A stretch of 64,000 bases of DNA from Polynucleobacter sp. HIN11 (GCF_030297675.1 NZ_AP028142.1:1302001-1366000); one strand, 5' to 3'; positions 37,522-45,332 are shown, numbered from the stretch's first letter. Program-made: numbers and translations. Notes: generated from the sequence alone by a model not told the origin.

Positions 37522-37629
37522 ATACGTTTACTTTTTTCAACACAATTTTTTATGATTTGAGCTTTATCAAAAAAGCTCATAAACCCTTACTAGGCGCTAA
37601 TCAATGAACTTCTGGAATTAGCCGTAAGG

Positions 37630-37658
37630 ATAATGGATTTTGATCAATGGACTGCCAA
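37630..37658 (-). promoter_or_regulatory. Candidate sigma-70 promoter for the giant gene
   Basis: On the minus strand TTGGCA (37658-37653) is followed after 17 bp by CATTAT (37635-37630). Transcription would start near 37622, about 100 nt before the TTG start. The -35 box is a 5/6 match and the -10 box 4/6. Confidence 0.35.
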
Positions 37659-37667
37659 AAATGGGGC

Positions 37668-37769
37668 TTCAAAAATACCCTCCCGGCCAAGCCAATATTT
37701 ATGAGGCTCGCAAAGAGATGTGTAAATTTTGGAAATTTCTGGCCCTAAACCACAAAAGGGTATTTTGAA
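37668..37769. promoter_or_regulatory. Inverted repeat upstream of the giant gene promoter
   Basis: Arm TTCAAAAATACCCT (37668-37681) pairs with AGGGTATTTTGAA (37757-37769) with one bulged base, across a 75-bp loop. It begins 10 bp upstream of the candidate -35 box. It could be a regulator site or an RNA structure in a read-through transcript. Confidence 0.35.
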
Positions 37770-37873
37770 AAATATGTGCCTAAAATTTAAGCAGCATCAT
37801 TTTGGCAAAACACGTGCTTTTTCATGCAATTTGTTTATAAAATTTGCTCTACAAAATTCGTTTTTCAATGTAT

Positions 37874-38428
37874 TTATGTTGTCGAATCTTTGGAGTTTGG
37901 TCTCGAAGGCGGCATCACTTTAGGGGGATTTGGTTGTGTTGTCGCAGGCGGTTTTGGCGCACCCTTTTTTGCCGAAATTTGTAAGGCCTCTTGAATCGCT
38001 TGACGCGCACCAGACAAACTAAAACGTGCGGTCATAAATTCAGCTGATTGCAAAGCAAACGCAAAATGAATTTCCTCACCAATTTGGGTCGCTTGCAACA
38101 TCGTATTAAATGGCTCCAAAATTAAAAATAATTTGTTACCCACCAAGGTGCATTTCATGGTGATCGCATACGTTTGAATTTGATTGCGCACGAGTGCGGG
38201 ATAGCGTTGATTGGGTAAACACACCGATGGTTGATGCACATAAAACATACATTGATTGGCAGAGCAAAAAACGCCGAATGTAGTGTTCGTTTCACCCGCG
38301 GTATACGCTTCAGTGATGATCTCTTTAGACTCCAAAGTCCACTGAGAAATCGTGGTTTGCGCGGTCGCTAAACCAGAGCCCAAAAGACCCCAAAAGATCG
38401 CGATTATCAGCGCATGGAGCCTAGCCAT
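37874..38428 (-). CDS. Small secreted protein of unknown function encoded between TpsB and TpsA
   Basis: The product has 184 residues. Residues 1-23 are a clear Sec signal peptide (MARLHALIIAIFWGLLGSG, cleavage after ATA), so it acts in the periplasm or outside. The mature part has four cysteines (FGVFCSANQC, SVCLPNQRYP, ITMKC) and a segment GEEIHFAFALQSAEF; the last 30 residues are Pro/Lys/Thr-rich and probably disordered. I do not recognise the family; the Cys spacing and fold pattern weakly recall IalB-like periplasmic proteins. It starts 8 bp after the tpsB stop and precedes the giant gene by 352 bp, so it is co-transcribed with tpsB and probably serves export, folding or anchoring of the giant protein. 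That role is inferred from position only. Confidence 0.85.
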   Translation of the reverse strand: MARLHALIIAIFWGLLGSGLATAQTTISQWTLESKEIITEAYTAGETNTTFGVFCSANQCMFYVHQPSVCLPNQRYPALVRNQIQTYAITMKCTLVGNKLFLILEPFNTMLQATQIGEEIHFAFALQSAEFMTARFSLSGARQAIQEALQISAKKGAPKPPATTQPNPPKVMPPSRPNSKDSTT

Positions 38429-38436
38429 GCCTAGAC

Positions 38437-40179
38437 CTAAAACTGGTAGCTAGCGGTAATCCAACCCCGTGGGTTGGTGGTGGTGCCATCGACCGCAACC
38501 TGTTGACCTGTAAAGGAATATAGGGGATTTTGGCCGATTTGCCAGGCTACCATAGCGTTTACATTCCACCCTTGGTAGCTCCAGCGAGCCCCAAACCCAG
38601 CCCCTTGCAAAGAGTACACATTATTGGCATTCGTTAAACCCTTGGTCGCGTTATAGGCGATTGGATTTTTGTACTGCTGAATGATCCCAACGTCGTAGAA
38701 AATAGAGCCCAATACGTTATAGGGAAGCTGTTGACGTAGCTCAACAGTTCCAAGCCCTCCCTGCGAGCCACCACTTTGCGCCACCGGATAAGCTCTCACT
38801 CCGTATGCCCCGCCCAAATAAAATTGCTCCGCAGAGTTGAGATCTACCGAGGCCATTTGTCCCGAGATACCAACATAGAGGGTGGTCTCACCCCCTGCCG
38901 TAATCTGTTGATTACGATTGGCAGAAAAAGTGACCTTCGTAAATTGGCTAGGGGTGTAGGTTCCAAAGCCAGTCACACTAGTTGGCGAAATCTCTAAATT
39001 ACCAACAACGAAATTGAGCGAGCCTGCACTGATGGCACCCCCACCAAAACTATCGTAATGGTTTCCGGAAATACCGGCGGTCACGTTATTAATGTTGTAT
39101 GCACTAATTACAGCATTCGTAAAATTACTTTTGTTCATGTAACTTTTGACGTCATATCCCAATATGGTATTGACATTAGTACCCTGGCGCCGAATCAAGG
39201 GGTAAGCCAAATTCACACCCGCAGTCCAAGCATCACCAAAGCCGCCGTTGGGATAGCCGTAGTTACTGACGTTTTTGTAATTTAGGTAGGTCCCCGATGC
39301 GCCAAGACGCAATCCTGTGCGAGTCACTGGCAAGGAATAAGCACCTTGAATGTACTGCGATCCTTCGGAGTAAATTCCGTTTACCGAGGCTTGATCGCCA
39401 ATCCCAGTGGGGTTGTTCAGATTTAAAGCAATCACACCTTGGTTTTGTCCGGTGCTGCGGCTACCGTAGTTGTTCGCCTCAACCTTACCCTGAACCAAAG
39501 GGCCATCCGTAAGCTCCATGCGCAAAGCCGTTTGTCCTTGATCCTCACCAGGCTGTAATTGGCTTGCCACAATGACGCCGGGGGTCTCGTTCAAAATAAT
39601 CGAAGCCCGCTCAATTGCTTGGGTATTTAATGGAGAACCCACAGGATTGGCGTCTGTGATGTAAGCAGCTGCTCGATCTTTACTAAAGCGGGTTGGACCC
39701 TTGGGGGTATCCACAATCACGCTACTTAACTTTGCTTCGGTAATTGCAATTCGTACTACGCCATCGGTGATACGTTGTGGTGGCAAGGTTGCTTGGACGA
39801 GTAATCCGTTTTGACGATAAAAATCAACGATCACATCGCAGACTTTTTGTAACTCATCAAACGTGAGGGATTTATTCAAATAGGGTTTTAAGATCGCTTG
39901 AACTTTTTCTTCGGGGATCGTTTTCACGCCCTCGAGTTCAAAACGTTTCACATCAACACGCACTTCTTTGGCTTTGGCGTCCTTGGGCTTTTCCGTTTCG
40001 CGCGATGGTTCGGGAAGCGGCAAAGGAGACGGCATCGGTAGCTGCCGCTCAAGGCCTTGCTGCAAAGCACCGGCATCCACTGGTGGACCTGGTGGCCGAT
40101 TTTGACTAAATGATGAGGTTGCGACAGCGCATCCAAAACAAACTAGCAGCGATTGCGAAAGGCGAGTATTTAATTTCAT
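38437..40179 (-). CDS. TpsB/FhaC-family outer-membrane transporter (haemolysin secretion/activation protein)
   Basis: The 580-residue protein has a signal peptide (MKLNTRLSQSLLVCFGCAVA), a Pro-rich linker, one clear POTRA domain from about residue 75 (VKRFELEGVKTIPEEKV to ITEAKL), and a C-terminal 16-stranded-type barrel of the ShlB family. The barrel holds LGGAYGVRAYPV, matching the conserved VRGY loop motif, and ends in a terminal Phe (WITASYQF) as expected for BAM recognition. It exports the TpsA partner through the outer membrane. The frame extends upstream to 40239, but the start at 40179 places the signal peptide at the N-terminus. It is the first gene of the tps operon. Confidence 0.93.
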   Translation of the reverse strand: MKLNTRLSQSLLVCFGCAVATSSFSQNRPPGPPVDAGALQQGLERQLPMPSPLPLPEPSRETEKPKDAKAKEVRVDVKRFELEGVKTIPEEKVQAILKPYLNKSLTFDELQKVCDVIVDFYRQNGLLVQATLPPQRITDGVVRIAITEAKLSSVIVDTPKGPTRFSKDRAAAYITDANPVGSPLNTQAIERASIILNETPGVIVASQLQPGEDQGQTALRMELTDGPLVQGKVEANNYGSRSTGQNQGVIALNLNNPTGIGDQASVNGIYSEGSQYIQGAYSLPVTRTGLRLGASGTYLNYKNVSNYGYPNGGFGDAWTAGVNLAYPLIRRQGTNVNTILGYDVKSYMNKSNFTNAVISAYNINNVTAGISGNHYDSFGGGAISAGSLNFVVGNLEISPTSVTGFGTYTPSQFTKVTFSANRNQQITAGGETTLYVGISGQMASVDLNSAEQFYLGGAYGVRAYPVAQSGGSQGGLGTVELRQQLPYNVLGSIFYDVGIIQQYKNPIAYNATKGLTNANNVYSLQGAGFGARWSYQGWNVNAMVAWQIGQNPLYSFTGQQVAVDGTTTNPRGWITASYQF

Positions 40180-40279
40180 CGGATTTGTTTTTTTAAGCAC
40201 TGATTCTAAAGCCTTTATTAGCCCTATTAGGCGCCCCATTGGCTCATTTGGTACGGGGCATTTTCCTAAAAATAGAGGA

Positions 40280-40309
40280 ATTGTAATTTAAAAACCCTAA
40301 TTTATTCAA
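40280..40309 (-). promoter_or_regulatory. Candidate promoter of the tps operon
   Basis: On the minus strand TTGAAT (40309-40304) precedes TACAAT (40285-40280) with an 18-bp spacer. The start of transcription would fall near 40273, about 94 nt before the chosen tpsB start. Confidence 0.4.
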
Positions 40310-40352
40310 TACGTTACAGATTTCGTTTTGCAAAAATGTATTTTCTGAGGCA

Positions 40353-40375
40353 TTGGTTATAAAAATTACAACCAA
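40353..40375. promoter_or_regulatory. Short palindrome in the tpsB/40436 divergent region
   Basis: TTGGTT (40353-40358) and AACCAA (40370-40375) form 6-bp arms around 11 AT-rich bases, upstream of the candidate tps promoter and of the divergent gene. A regulator site is possible; nothing else supports it. Confidence 0.25.
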
Positions 40376-40435
40376 AATTTGAAGATTGGGCTATGCTGAA
40401 ATTTGTGACACGACCTACCTTGGAGATTCAAGAAA

Positions 40436-41377
40436 ATGAAAAATCCAACGCATCAAAAACAATCCTTACGCACAGCAAAGACTAAATCTTCATTACTTAG
40501 TAAAAATAAACTCGGGCCCGAAAAAAATGCCCTCAAACATGGAGCAACCTCGAGCGATTTTTTAACCATCAATGAGCGTGATCGCTTTGATCAACTTGTT
40601 CGCGAATTAAGCGCCCATTACGCCGCAACCTCCCCATTAGTCCCCATCCAGATTGAACGGATCGCACGTCTAACGATTCAGCTAGAGCGCATTCAAAATC
40701 TAATTGATGTGCTGTATTTTCAGAGTCGCGATGATAAAAAACCAACTAAAAAATTAACAGATGAAAGTTTGATGCAAGCAGCAACTCGCATTAAATTTAG
40801 TATTGGACTTTTAGAACCAAAGATACTCGATAAAATTCGTTTACTTTTCTTGAAAGAGAATCTAAAACTACTGTTTAACGAATCCGAATCAGTGGAAGAG
40901 GATAAAGAGGAAATCAGCCTCGAAAAAGAAGTATCCGACATCCCAACGATTATGCAAAGTACCCTGCTAGGCGCCTATTTATATACCGAAGCAGCTTTTT
41001 ATCAGCAAAAAATCGATGCCTATATTGAAGATAAATTGCAAGCCATTCATCATTCCAGTAAAGGTAAAAGAAATTACGCCGAAATCAATATTGAAGTTCT
41101 ATCGATGGCAATCGATCGACGCGCTTCTAAAGACAACCATAGAGGAATTCAAGCGAGAGACTATTACGAGTACCACTCTTTAAAACAATGGTTTCAGACC
41201 CAATTAAGTGCGGTACCGGAATATATTGAGCGGATACAAAAATCGCTAGAGGAAAAGAAAGTTGAAATTCCGAATTTGCCGAATTTTGAAAACTTAGATC
41301 GGCTCATGCGTTACCAAACGACGATATCGCGCCAACTATCTTCAGCAATTGGTGAACTTTTAGTGTTAGTTAGATAA
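40436..41377 (+). CDS. Hypothetical charged protein, phage-like
   Basis: The product has 313 residues with no signal peptide or membrane segment. It opens with a basic stretch followed by LGPEKNALKHGATSS, a short motif common at the start of hypothetical proteins in phage and mobile-element neighbourhoods. The rest is helical and highly charged, with an acidic run near residue 145 (SESVEEDKEEISLEKE) and Lys/Glu-rich helices at the C-terminus. I do not recognise a function. It lies beside an XRE repressor and phage-type recombination genes, which supports a mobile origin. Its stop is followed by a weak hairpin and a convergent XRE gene. Confidence 0.75.
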   Translation: MKNPTHQKQSLRTAKTKSSLLSKNKLGPEKNALKHGATSSDFLTINERDRFDQLVRELSAHYAATSPLVPIQIERIARLTIQLERIQNLIDVLYFQSRDDKKPTKKLTDESLMQAATRIKFSIGLLEPKILDKIRLLFLKENLKLLFNESESVEEDKEEISLEKEVSDIPTIMQSTLLGAYLYTEAAFYQQKIDAYIEDKLQAIHHSSKGKRNYAEINIEVLSMAIDRRASKDNHRGIQARDYYEYHSLKQWFQTQLSAVPEYIERIQKSLEEKKVEIPNLPNFENLDRLMRYQTTISRQLSSAIGELLVLVR

Positions 41378-41386
41378 GAGTTATCT
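41372..41386 (+). terminator. Weak hairpin at the end of the 40436 gene
   Basis: AGATAA-GAG-TTATCT overlaps the stop codon and is followed by TTAAGCGTTAATTTTT. The stem is only six A/T-rich pairs, so termination is uncertain. Confidence 0.25.
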
Positions 41387-41393
41387 TTAAGCG

Positions 41394-41633
41394 TTAATTT
41401 TTAATCTTCCACCGCACTCCGGCTCCAGATTCAGGGGTGCCGATGAATTCAATCCCCGCATCCTCGAGTGCTCTCTGAACTGCATTCAGAGTTTTTACCT
41501 GTCCAGATGGAATCCCATCTGACGACTCAATCCGAATCACCGTAGTAAAGGCAACCCCCGACATTTCCGCCAACTTCGTTGTGGTTATGCCGAGCAAGGC
41601 TCTTGCTGCTTTTATTTGACCACTTGTAATCAA
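41394..41633 (-). CDS. XRE-family HTH transcriptional regulator
   Basis: The 79-residue product is a single helix-turn-helix domain: IKAARALLGITTTKLAEMSG, then VAFTTVIRIES and a C-terminal LNAVQRALEDAGIEFI helix, as in phage-type XRE repressors. The start is a TTG at 41633 with only a weak AGG 9 nt upstream. It is divergent from the exonuclease gene, and a palindrome in the 71-bp gap lies on that gene's promoter. It is therefore likely an autoregulating repressor of the exonuclease-recT pair. It resembles the antitoxin HigA in size, but no toxin gene is next to it. Confidence 0.85.
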   Translation of the reverse strand: MITSGQIKAARALLGITTTKLAEMSGVAFTTVIRIESSDGIPSGQVKTLNAVQRALEDAGIEFIGTPESGAGVRWKIKN

Positions 41634-41652
41634 AATAAAACCTAACTATAAT
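41624..41652 (+). promoter_or_regulatory. Promoter of the exonuclease-recT pair
   Basis: TTGTAA (41624-41629), a 17-bp spacer and a perfect TATAAT (41647-41652) give a near-consensus sigma-70 promoter reading into the exonuclease gene. The -35 box lies within the start of the XRE gene. Confidence 0.65.
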
Positions 41653-41669
41653 AGAACAAAATATTCTAT
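41651..41669. promoter_or_regulatory. Candidate XRE operator
   Basis: ATAGAA (41651-41656), a 7-bp spacer and TTCTAT (41664-41669) form a perfect 6-bp palindrome. It overlaps the last bases of the -10 box and the expected start of transcription at about 41659, where a bound repressor would block the promoter. Confidence 0.5.
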
Positions 41670-41704
41670 TTATTTAATAATTTATTGTTTATAGAGGATA
41701 AAAA

Positions 41705-42724
41705 ATGCTTAATAATCAAGATTTTACACATAATCGTGCTGCTTTCCTAGGTGGAAGCGATATTGGGGCGATTCTGGGGGTCTCCAAGTACCGCTCGGCC
41801 ATGGACGTGTGGCTCGAGAAAACCGGCAAGAAAGTAGATATCAAAGATAGCTTTGCCCTGCGCTTTGGCTCGTTTGCCGAATCCTTTATTGCAGATGAAT
41901 ATGCCTTACTCACAGGTGAACATGTGGTGGAGCATCCCCGGGGCCTTATTCATCCTAAGTATTCCTTTTGCGTCGGACATATTGATCGCTTTGTGTTGGA
42001 GAAGAAAGATTTACCTCTCTTTCATTCTGACGGAGGTCTTAATGCCAAGAAGCTCTTGGAATGTAAAACAGCAAATTATTACAGTCAAAGTGATTGGGGT
42101 GAGCCCGGGACGGACGCGATTCCCCTAACCTATCTCTGTCAATGCCTCTGGTACTTAGGCATTACCAATCTATCAGAGATTGATGTTGCTGTTTTATTAG
42201 GGGGATCGGATCTACGTATCTATACGATTACTCGAGACTTAGAACTTGAGTCCTTACTATTTGAGAAAGCTGCTTTCTTTTGGACCGAGCATGTTCAAAA
42301 AGACATTCCACCCAAACCCCAATCGATTGACGATTGCCAAGCGCTCTTTCAAAGGAGTTGTTCGGGTAGAACGCTAGAAGCTTCCTCGGAAGCATTGGAT
42401 CTCATTCGAAAGCTCAAAGCGTTAGAGTCCCAAACCCATGCTGAGGAGGAGCAAATTAATGGCATTAAGCAAGCCTTGATGGAACACATGGCGGATGCCG
42501 AAGTACTTACTTACCTAGGTAAACCGGTCATTACCTGGAAGGCTCCCAAACCAACTTATCGGATTGATACCAAACGTCTAAGTCTCGAACATCCAGAGCT
42601 AGTAAAGGCCTACCAAAGTCCAGTCATCAATAGTCGGCGCTTTGTGGTGAAGGATTTACCCGAGGAACTGTTGCAGCATGAACTCATCCCCAGGGAAAAA
42701 GCATTGGAAGGAGTTACCTCATGA
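41705..42724 (+). CDS. YqaJ/lambda-type viral exonuclease
   Basis: The 339-residue product is a PD-(D/E)xK nuclease of the YqaJ family. It shows the N-terminal GGSDIGAILGVSKYRSAMDV motif, the metal-binding Asp in CVGHIDRF (about residue 98) and the Glu and Lys of LLECKTA (about residue 118), followed by QCLWYLGI. Such enzymes degrade one DNA strand from double-strand ends and pass 3' tails to a RecT/Bet annealase in phage-type recombination. A good ribosome site (AGAGGA) precedes the ATG. The stop overlaps the ATG of the next gene as ATGA, so the two are translationally coupled. Confidence 0.9.
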   Translation: MLNNQDFTHNRAAFLGGSDIGAILGVSKYRSAMDVWLEKTGKKVDIKDSFALRFGSFAESFIADEYALLTGEHVVEHPRGLIHPKYSFCVGHIDRFVLEKKDLPLFHSDGGLNAKKLLECKTANYYSQSDWGEPGTDAIPLTYLCQCLWYLGITNLSEIDVAVLLGGSDLRIYTITRDLELESLLFEKAAFFWTEHVQKDIPPKPQSIDDCQALFQRSCSGRTLEASSEALDLIRKLKALESQTHAEEEQINGIKQALMEHMADAEVLTYLGKPVITWKAPKPTYRIDTKRLSLEHPELVKAYQSPVINSRRFVVKDLPEELLQHELIPREKALEGVTS

Positions 42725-43419
42725 AGAAAGTATCCATCCTAGATTTACCCGAGGATCTTTTGGATGACGATCAACCTCATCCGCCAAGCGAACCCACTCT
42801 CGATATATTGGTGACAGAGGTGGCTAATACCCTTGGGATCGTCCCTCAAGAACTGAGTCATTGGGCTAAAGAAGCGGTAGCTCCCGAGGAGGTCTTGCAA
42901 TTGATCTTAAGAACCGCTTTACGCTTAAAGCTCAACCCCCTACTAAGTCAGGTTGACTGGGAACACAATTTGGAAGGTGGATATGAAGTCTACATTCCGA
43001 TTGATGGCTGGATTGCCATGATCCATCGGGAGCCCAGTTTTAAAGGACTCACCTTTGGCCAAGCTAATGAGACCGAAGAGGGCATTCCAATTTGGATGGA
43101 GTGCTCCATCTATCGCGCAGATCTAATCCAACCCATTACCGTTCGGGAGTACTACTCAGAACTCAAAACCAATCATCCCATCTGGAATCAAATGCCCAGG
43201 CGGATGCTGCGACACAAAACCCTACAACAGTGCGCACGACTGGCGTTTGGGATTAGTGTGCCGGAACTGAAAATATCCCTCGTGCCGCCAGTTACCGAAA
43301 AAACAGCGATACTGCAGGTGAGTCAAAGCGCACCGGATCGTAAAACGGTACTGAGACAAAAACTAGCTAGCCCGTCTCCCGCTCCAGCAATTGCTCCCAG
43401 CGCGCCATTAGTACTTTGA
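42721..43419 (+). CDS. RecT/Bet-family single-strand annealing protein
   Basis: The 232-residue product shows the RecT/Bet pattern: LILRTALRLKLNPLLSQVDW, YEVYIPIDGWIAMIHREPSF, WMECSIYRAD and MPRRMLRHKTLQQCARLAFG. These proteins anneal complementary single strands and work with the exonuclease encoded just upstream (ATGA overlap). The last 17 or so residues (Ala/Pro/Ser-rich) are encoded opposite the C-terminal codons of uup: the two genes overlap tail-to-tail by 53 bp. The tail is therefore probably not native RecT sequence, but the core domain appears whole. Confidence 0.87.
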   Translation: MKKVSILDLPEDLLDDDQPHPPSEPTLDILVTEVANTLGIVPQELSHWAKEAVAPEEVLQLILRTALRLKLNPLLSQVDWEHNLEGGYEVYIPIDGWIAMIHREPSFKGLTFGQANETEEGIPIWMECSIYRADLIQPITVREYYSELKTNHPIWNQMPRRMLRHKTLQQCARLAFGISVPELKISLVPPVTEKTAILQVSQSAPDRKTVLRQKLASPSPAPAIAPSAPLVL

Positions 43420-45265
43420 GTTGTGCATCAATCGCCAGTGCCCGCTCTTTGAGTGCAATGCTCGCACTCGGATCGCCCTTGTAAAGCGCAGGGTCGGCTA
43501 ATTGCTCGCTTAATATCACTTGCTGCTCTTCAAGCGCCTCAATTTGAGTGGGTAATTTTTCTAGCTCAATTTTTTCCTTACTACTCAGTTTTGACTTGCT
43601 AGCAACGATTGGATTCGATGGTTTACTGGGGGCCTTACTTTCAGCCACTTTCATGAGAGGACTTGGTATCACCGTATCCGAGCGTGCCTTTTGTACTTTG
43701 TAATCTTCATACCCGCCCTCGTACTCACGCCACACTCCATCGCCCTCATAGGCAATCATGCTAGTGACCACATTATCTAAGAAGGTGCGATCGTGGCTCA
43801 CTAAAAAGACGGTGCCTTGATAGTCTTGAAGCAGTTGCTCCAAAAGATCCAAGGTATCAATATCGAGATCATTGGTAGGTTCATCAAGGACCAGGACATT
43901 CGCAGGTCTGGCAAAAAGTCTTGCGAGTAATAAGCGATTGCGCTCACCACCCGAGAGGGTTTTGATGGGGGAGTTGGTGCGCTCAGGTGCAAATAGAAAA
44001 TCCCCTAAATAACTCTTCACGTGCTTGCGCTGATTGCCAATCTCCACCCACTCACTCCCGGGGCTTATGAAGTCTTCGAGCGTCGCCTCTAAATTGAGGC
44101 TTTCGCGCATCTGATCAAAGTAGGCCACCTCAATGCGCGTGCCTAATTTAGCGACTCCGGTATCGGGGGTAATTTCACCGAGGATTAATTTCAGCAGTGT
44201 CGTTTTACCTGCGCCGTTGGGCCCTAGGATGCCCACCTTATCGCCACGCAAAATCGTGGCGGTGAAATTTTTCACAATCGGTTTTTCGTAGGACTTGGAG
44301 ATGATATCGAGGTCTGCCACAATTTTGCCGCTGCGCTCACCGGAGGCAATTGAGAGCTTTACCTGGCCCATGGCATTGCGTCGCTCAGCGCGCATCGCTC
44401 GAAGTTTCTCAAGACGCGCCACGCGCCCGACGCTGCGCGTGCGCCTGGCTTCCACCCCTTTGCGCACCCACACCTCTTCTTGGGCCAGTAATTTATCGGC
44501 TCGCGCATTGGCAAGCGCTTCAGCGTTAAGCTCTTCGTCTTTAACAAACTCATAGCGACTGTAGTTTCCGGGGTAGCTGCGCAGCACGCCGCGATCGAGC
44601 TCCACAATGCGGGTAGCAACTTGGTCTAAAAAGCTGCGATCATGAGTAATAAAAACAATCGACCCAGCGTACTCATTCAGAAGCCCCTCAAGCCATGTAA
44701 TCGAATCCAAATCCAAGTGATTGGTGGGCTCATCCAGTAACAGCACATCCGGTTGAGTGACCAAGGCTTGCGCGAGCGCTACGCGTTTTTTAGTGCCCCC
44801 TGAAAGAGTTCCGATGGTTTGATCGGTATTGAGATGTAAGCGATTCAGGATTTCAGAGACGCGCTGCTCCCAGTTCCAGCCATGCGTGGCATCAAGCTGG
44901 GATTGCAGGGTGTCTAAGCGCTCTTGATTGGCTTCGTTCCAATCGGCTTGCGCAAGCGCCTCATACTCCGATCGGATTTGCTTAATAGTTACCAAGCCTT
45001 CAGAAGCTGCCTCAAAAATGGTTTGTTTGGCATTCAAGAGGGGTTCTTGGGCTACATAGGCAATCCGTAGTTCCTGTTGGATTTGAATCAAGCCATCATC
45101 GAGTTTTTCAATGCCAGCGAGGATCTTTAGAAAGGAGGATTTACCGGTGCCATTGCGCCCAATGAGACCCACGCGCTCACTTGCCTCGAGTGCAAAGTTG
45201 GTGCGGTCTAAGAGGGGGTGATGACCGAACGCTAGCTTGGCGTCCGTCAGAGTAATCAATGCCAT
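43367..45265 (-). CDS. uup: ABC-F family ATPase Uup
   Basis: The 632-residue cytosolic protein has two ABC cassettes. The first has Walker A GRNGTGKSS, signature LSGGTKKR and Walker B VLLLDEPTNHLD; the second has GPNGAGKTT, LSGGERNR and VLVLDEPTNDLD. The linker between them is Arg-rich (ARRTRSVGRVARLEKLRAMR). A C-terminal coiled coil (EKIELEKLPTQIEALEEQQ) is the hallmark of Uup, which binds DNA branched structures and ribosomes in E. coli. The 3' end overlaps the convergent recT. Upstream, GATAAT stands 8 nt before the ATG. Confidence 0.93.
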   Translation of the reverse strand: MALITLTDAKLAFGHHPLLDRTNFALEASERVGLIGRNGTGKSSFLKILAGIEKLDDGLIQIQQELRIAYVAQEPLLNAKQTIFEAASEGLVTIKQIRSEYEALAQADWNEANQERLDTLQSQLDATHGWNWEQRVSEILNRLHLNTDQTIGTLSGGTKKRVALAQALVTQPDVLLLDEPTNHLDLDSITWLEGLLNEYAGSIVFITHDRSFLDQVATRIVELDRGVLRSYPGNYSRYEFVKDEELNAEALANARADKLLAQEEVWVRKGVEARRTRSVGRVARLEKLRAMRAERRNAMGQVKLSIASGERSGKIVADLDIISKSYEKPIVKNFTATILRGDKVGILGPNGAGKTTLLKLILGEITPDTGVAKLGTRIEVAYFDQMRESLNLEATLEDFISPGSEWVEIGNQRKHVKSYLGDFLFAPERTNSPIKTLSGGERNRLLLARLFARPANVLVLDEPTNDLDIDTLDLLEQLLQDYQGTVFLVSHDRTFLDNVVTSMIAYEGDGVWREYEGGYEDYKVQKARSDTVIPSPLMKVAESKAPSKPSNPIVASKSKLSSKEKIELEKLPTQIEALEEQQVILSEQLADPALYKGDPSASIALKERALAIDAQLKVLMARWEQLLERETG

Positions 45266-45303
45266 AACCCATCATTATCAACGGTTTATTCGTCTAAGCG
45301 TCT

Positions 45304-45327
45304 TATAATGATGCTTTTCCTGAGGTG
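45304..45327 (+). promoter_or_regulatory. -10 element and Shine-Dalgarno of prfC
   Basis: A perfect TATAAT lies at 45304-45309 without a clear -35 box. GAGGTG at 45322-45327 sits 5 nt before an in-frame ATC at 45333, which suggests translation begins there. Confidence 0.45.
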
Positions 45328-45332
45328 TTTCC

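Larger units (their letters stand above)
37522..37873 (-). other. 352-bp AT-rich leader between the small secreted protein and the giant gene
   Basis: No coding region is credible here. The stretch holds a candidate minus-strand promoter (37630-37658), a small hairpin (arms 37559-37565 and 37572-37578), and a longer inverted repeat (arms 37668-37681 and 37757-37769). It is the only sizeable gap inside the tps locus and the likely site for separate control of the giant gene. Confidence 0.6.

Noticed and set aside
1..37521. The possibility that the giant frame is a decayed pseudogene.
   Set aside because: No in-frame stop or frameshift was found in sampled lines over 37.5 kb, and the secretion domain and partner TpsB look whole.
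37729..37923. Plus-strand 64-codon frame in the leader of the giant gene.
   Set aside because: It has no good ribosome site, overlaps the end of the small secreted protein gene, and its composition mirrors AT-rich non-coding DNA.
40180..40239. Upstream extension of tpsB to an ATG at 40239.
   Set aside because: The extra 20 residues precede a normal signal peptide and have no ribosome site; the ATG at 40179 places the signal peptide at the N-terminus.
41394..41633. HigA-like antitoxin of a toxin-antitoxin pair.
   Set aside because: No short toxin-like frame adjoins it; the divergent exonuclease promoter with a palindrome fits a repressor better.
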